Positions 6,568-8,572 of a stretch of DNA of 8,572 bases are shown here, one piece after another (position 1 is the stretch's first letter; each line of letters begins with the position of its first letter). The DNA is from Planctomycetota bacterium (GTDB lineage Bacteria; Planctomycetota; Brocadiia; Brocadiales; Bathyanammoxibiaceae). A program made the translations under genes and the position numbers. The stretch lies in assembly GCA_030598065.1 (NCBI GenBank), contig JAUVQR010000046.1, positions 1-8,572 of the forward strand. The letters are read 5' to 3'. Below the pieces are notes generated by a model. The model searched no databases and was not told where the DNA came from. It saw only the letters and a list, made by a program, of their open reading frames with translations.

Positions 6568-6987
6568 ATGGCTGTGCCTCCCGACATTAAACTGAAAGAA
6601 ATCTTTCAAGAATTTATATGCATCAAGAGACCTTACTTCTCTTTTGATACGGAAACCTGGCGGCCGCCGACCGACGTCTATGAGACAGAGGAGGCCTTTA
6701 TCGTAAAGATGGCGATCGCCGGCGCAAGCGAAAAGGATATCTCTATCGTGCTTGAGGGGAACACGCTGACCATTAGCGGCAGGCGGATTGACCCCTCTGG
6801 CCACAAAAAACTTTGCTTCTATCTTATGGAAATAAGATACGGGTATTTCAAGCGGAGTATAACCCTCCCGAAGTACGTCGACGAAAACAATATAGAGGCT
6901 CGCTACAAAGACGGTTTCCTGTCGATCAACGTACCCAAGTCTGCGGAACCCTCAAAAACGGTGCAGACTGTAAGGGTTACCCTGTAA
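6568..6987 (+). CDS. Small heat-shock protein, Hsp20/alpha-crystallin family
   Basis: This 139-residue holdase binds unfolding proteins without ATP and keeps them refoldable by other chaperones. The alpha-crystallin domain runs from about 31 to 125. It opens with WRPPTDVYETEEAFIVKMAIAG (31-52), where W-P-D is typical. It continues with GNTLTISGRR (64-73), the YFKRSITLP strand (93-101), and ARYKDGFLSINVPK (111-124), which is the usual A-x-x-x-x-G-x-L hallmark. VRV at 135-137 can serve as the C-terminal I/V-x-I/V motif used for oligomer assembly. The N-terminal arm is short (about 30 residues). The ATG at 6568 has a modest AGGGA site seven bases upstream. It lies between groEL and lon and is 42 bases before lon, so hsp20 and lon are probably co-transcribed. 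The cysteine and tyrosine-rich stretch KKLCFYLMEIRYGYF (80-94) replaces the usual short charged linker and is slightly unusual. Confidence 0.92.
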   Translation: MAVPPDIKLKEIFQEFICIKRPYFSFDTETWRPPTDVYETEEAFIVKMAIAGASEKDISIVLEGNTLTISGRRIDPSGHKKLCFYLMEIRYGYFKRSITLPKYVDENNIEARYKDGFLSINVPKSAEPSKTVQTVRVTL

Positions 6988-7029
6988 CGGCATCCGTTTC
7001 TACGGAACATTGACAAAGGGGATCAGCAC

Positions 7030-7590
7030 ATGGGAAGCGAAGAGAAGGCATTGCCCCTGAGCGAAAACGACAAAACAGCAGCTTCACCGGATGAAATCCT
7101 GCCACAGGATGAACTCAACATACCACCTGAGTTACCGGTCCTTCCCGTAGTCGACATAGTGGTCTTCCCCCAGATGGTAACGGCCCTGAACGTCTCAACG
7201 GAGAAGGAGCTGAAACTCCTTGATTATACCCTTACGGGAAAACGACTGCTGGCGCTTGCCCTCCAGAGGAAAGCCGAAGACGAAAAGAAGGGTCCGGAAA
7301 AAGACGTGCGACCGGAGGACCTTTACGAATATGCCACGGCCGTGGTTGTGCTGCAGATGCTAAGGATGCCGGACAACTCCGCAAAGATGCTTGTGCAGGG
7401 AATTTCGCGCCTCAAGATTGAGAAATACGTACAAGAAGAGCCTTACCTCGTTGCCGAGGTAAAGCCGCTCGAGGAAAAACTCGAGGAGGGCATGGAAATG
7501 AACGCCCTGTCCCGCAGTGCCTCTGACCAGTTCATGAAGATGATATCCATGACGTCTAACCTGCCGGAGGAGCTGAAGGTTGCGGTGGTA
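7030..7590 (+). CDS. lon: ATP-dependent Lon protease, N-terminal part only (cut off)
   Basis: Lon is a cytoplasmic AAA+ serine protease that degrades misfolded and regulatory proteins. Only the first 187 residues, less than a quarter of a usual ~800-residue Lon, are present. The substrate-binding LON N-terminal domain starts at LPVLPVVDIVVFP (35-47) and continues with YEYATAVVVLQMLRMPDNSAKMLVQGISRLKI (99-130) and EEPYLVAEVKPLEE (136-149). It then breaks off at NLPEELKVAVV (177-187), where homologues continue into the helical region. The Walker A/B motifs and the Ser-Lys proteolytic dyad are therefore absent. The frame stays open to 7920, but those last 109 codons are the reverse complement of another gene and not Lon. 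ATG 7030 has AAGGGGAT upstream. The charged leader at 1-30 is longer than in E. coli. Lon beside hsp20 and groEL fits a stress-response cluster. Confidence 0.85.
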
Positions 7591-7593
7591 CCC
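7588..7593. other. Junction between lon and an inverted glycohydrolase gene
   Basis: Lon similarity on the plus strand ends at the GTA codon 7588-7590. Similarity to an ADP-ribosylglycohydrolase on the minus strand ends at the TAC covering the same bases (W-G-Y). The two genes meet with both 3' parts missing and base composition shifts upward in GC to the right. No transposon end, tRNA or longer inverted repeat is seen at the join; any shared microhomology is only a few bases (ggtac). Confidence 0.75.
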
Positions 7594-7977
7594 CCATATC
7601 TCCGAGCGGATCGGGCACCCCATGCCGCTCTCCCAGAACTGGTTGGTGAAGCGCCCGGACATCGGCGGGTGTATGCCCAGCCGGTAATTGCGCCGGAATA
7701 TGCCGTACTCGTTGAAGGGGTACCAGCAGCCCTGGAGCCAGGCGTCCGCCAGGTCGTCCGACGTGAGCGCTGCCCCCCGCTCCTCGAGCACTTTGAGCCA
7801 CACGACCTGAAGGTCGAGGTCATCGTTCGGGGGCATACGCTCGGGGAACATCTCATCTGGGCTGATCTCGATCCAGCCCTTGTTTCCCTCGAAGCGCGCC
7901 CCGACGGCGCCTCCCATTGACTTGCCGATCCAACCCCCGAGGATCTGATCCAGATAGCGGTCGTAGGAAATGCGCAT
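7588..7977 (-). CDS. ADP-ribosylglycohydrolase-like protein, N-terminal part only
   Basis: The 130 residues resemble the N-terminal third of the ADP-ribosylglycohydrolase (DraG/ARH) fold, enzymes that remove ADP-ribose from proteins or small molecules using two divalent metal ions. The helix YLDQILGGWIGKSMGGAVGARFEG (8-31) matches the family opening. PPNDDLDLQ (49-57) is the position of the first metal-binding acidic pair, with NDD in place of the commoner TDDT. GMGCPIRSEIWGY (118-130) is the further conserved G-x-x-IR-x-E/D segment. The C-terminal metal ligands are lost at the junction, so activity cannot be judged. ATG 7977 has AAAGGAGT six bases upstream, and homology starts there; an in-frame extension to 8064 lacks support. 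On the sequence as given the frame runs on to 7360, but that extension is antisense Lon. GC-rich codons differ from those of the genes to the left. Confidence 0.75.
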
Positions 7978-8061
7978 TGCGGACTCCTTTCTGATGGTCC
8001 TACTGGGCACGAATGCCACGTCGGCTACACGATAGCCGATAGCTTGTCGCTGGCGGTCCAA

Positions 8062-8073
8062 CACCCGCGGGTG
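8062..8073. promoter_or_regulatory. 12-bp palindrome in the glycohydrolase leader
   Basis: The sequence cacccgcgggtg is a perfect 12-base palindrome lying between the predicted promoter (8167-8140) and the ATG at 7977. It could be an operator or form a small hairpin in the 150-base leader. It is short and GC-rich, so chance is quite possible. Confidence 0.25.
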
Positions 8074-8139
8074 GCGCCTGGCCGGTTGTCCGGACGGTGC
8101 GTTACGCGGGCACTATTGGGAGAAGCGTGAGCCGAGGGG

Positions 8140-8167
8140 ATTATACCGGCGCGCGGAGACGCGTCAA
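8140..8167 (-). promoter_or_regulatory. Predicted sigma70 promoter of the glycohydrolase gene
   Basis: On the minus strand TTGACG (8167-8162) is followed after 16 bases by a perfect TATAAT (8145-8140), in otherwise very GC-rich DNA, which makes a chance match less likely. The start near 8133 gives an unusually long leader of about 156 bases before ATG 7977. Confidence 0.6.
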
Positions 8168-8212
8168 CGCGTGGCCTGGGCAAGAGGAGCCAGTCTGAGG
8201 TTGCGGACCGGA

Positions 8213-8224
8213 AGGGGTACCCCT
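8213..8224. promoter_or_regulatory. 12-bp palindrome between divergent promoters
   Basis: The sequence aggggtacccct is a perfect palindrome located between the two outward-facing promoters at 8167-8140 and 8307-8335. It sits inside a larger imperfect inverted repeat (agtctgagg near 8192 and cctcagtct near 8222). Position and symmetry suggest an operator for a dimeric regulator; this is inference. Confidence 0.3.
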
Positions 8225-8306
8225 CAGTCTTGATTGATGGAAGGCACGGCGCCCCCGTTCGCGCCGGCGCGCCACCGCCGCTGCTCAGAGCGAGGGTACT
8301 CAATGC

Positions 8307-8335
8307 TTGTCCGCTCCAGACCGGTCCGGTATAAT
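8307..8335 (+). promoter_or_regulatory. Predicted sigma70 promoter reading rightward
   Basis: TTGTCC (8307-8312, four of six consensus positions) and a perfect TATAAT (8330-8335) are separated by exactly 17 bases. The same ccggTATAATcc context occurs in the opposite promoter at 8145-8140. It would drive a transcript from about 8342 toward the right edge. Confidence 0.5.
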
Positions 8336-8341
8336 CCGCGG

Positions 8342-8572
8342 ACGCCCAACGATAGACAGAGGCTGGTCTGGAGGGTCCGCAGCTCGCCACCGACCGCCCA
8401 CGGTTTGTTGTTGGCGACCTGCGGCGAACAGGGTCGCTTGCCCGCGTGCCACGGGCTGGCATTGCATTTGGGCGGCGCCGGCCCCGAGGCGTACCGGGAA
8501 GAGGCCGCCTCATCGGGTCGCTCGAGGTGACGCCAGCGCGCGGGCCAACTGAGCGCCGGGGCGAGCGCGAGA
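8342..8572 (+). other. Structured GC-rich edge region, possible RNA gene, no supported CDS
   Basis: No open frame here has a start, ribosome binding site and recognisable product together. Frames on both strands are open mainly because stops are rare at this GC content. The predicted transcript can fold strongly. One stem pairs ccgcag (8377-8382) with ctgcgg (8419-8424), and after a 2x2 internal loop cgcca pairs with tggcg inside it. A second stem pairs gaggcg with cgcctc at about 8485-8513. I looked for RNase P, tmRNA and SRP RNA core motifs and did not see them. A noncoding RNA or a long structured leader of a gene beyond the edge are both possible. Confidence 0.25.

Noticed and set aside
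7360..7587. C-terminal extension of the glycohydrolase frame
   Set aside because: It is antisense to the lon N-terminal domain and has no glycohydrolase similarity.
7591..7920. C-terminal 109 residues of the lon reading frame as a novel domain
   Set aside because: This is the reverse complement of the glycohydrolase gene; its residues have no Lon similarity.
8025..8513. 162-codon minus-strand frame and overlapping plus-strand frames at the right edge
   Set aside because: Compositionally biased Arg/Pro/Ser/Ala products typical of chance frames in GC-rich DNA; the minus-strand frame runs over both predicted promoters.

Overview
The window looks like a metagenomic contig fragment from a bacterium. 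Positions 1 to about 7590 are probably from an uncultured planctomycete or a relative. This rests on the GroEL wording (ILQKSFGSPTITKDG, EIELEDHLENIGAQMV, and DPTKV...ALQNAAS near the C-terminus), a groEL without an adjacent groES, and mixed base composition with frequent ATA isoleucine codons. The lineage call is an inference of moderate confidence. The last kilobase (about 7590 to 8572) is clearly more GC-rich and appears to be joined from a different locus or genome.

Layout. Minus strand, 27-3193: three genes read right to left, namely a NAD-dependent nucleotide-sugar 4-epimerase, a mannose-1-phosphate guanylyltransferase (manC type) and an AT-rich six-helix membrane protein of unknown function. 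The epimerase and manC each have a good sigma70-type promoter that I can place. Together they suggest synthesis of nucleotide sugars for surface polysaccharide or glycoconjugates. Positions 3194-3787 form the divergent intergenic region. Plus strand, 3788-4399: an exported orphan protein, followed by a 68-bp double-hairpin repeat-like element (4420-4487).

Plus strand, 4585-7590: a protein-quality-control cluster of groEL, hsp20 and lon. groEL has a textbook sigma54 (-24/-12) promoter. Its reading frame is full length and colinear with E. coli GroEL but is interrupted by one in-frame TAA at codon 347. hsp20 and lon are 42 bp apart and probably co-transcribed. lon stops matching its family after residue 187.

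At about 7588-7593 the sequence switches to the 5' part of an ADP-ribosylglycohydrolase-like gene on the opposite strand, so two genes that have both lost their 3' ends meet head-on. Upstream of that gene (8140-8335) lie two divergent consensus-like sigma70 promoters flanking palindromes. The rightmost 230 bases hold no convincing protein gene but contain strong hairpins. The stop codon in groEL and the lon/glycohydrolase join are the most striking observations. Either could be biological, but sequence error or chimeric assembly must be excluded first. I did not find a clear new biological system.
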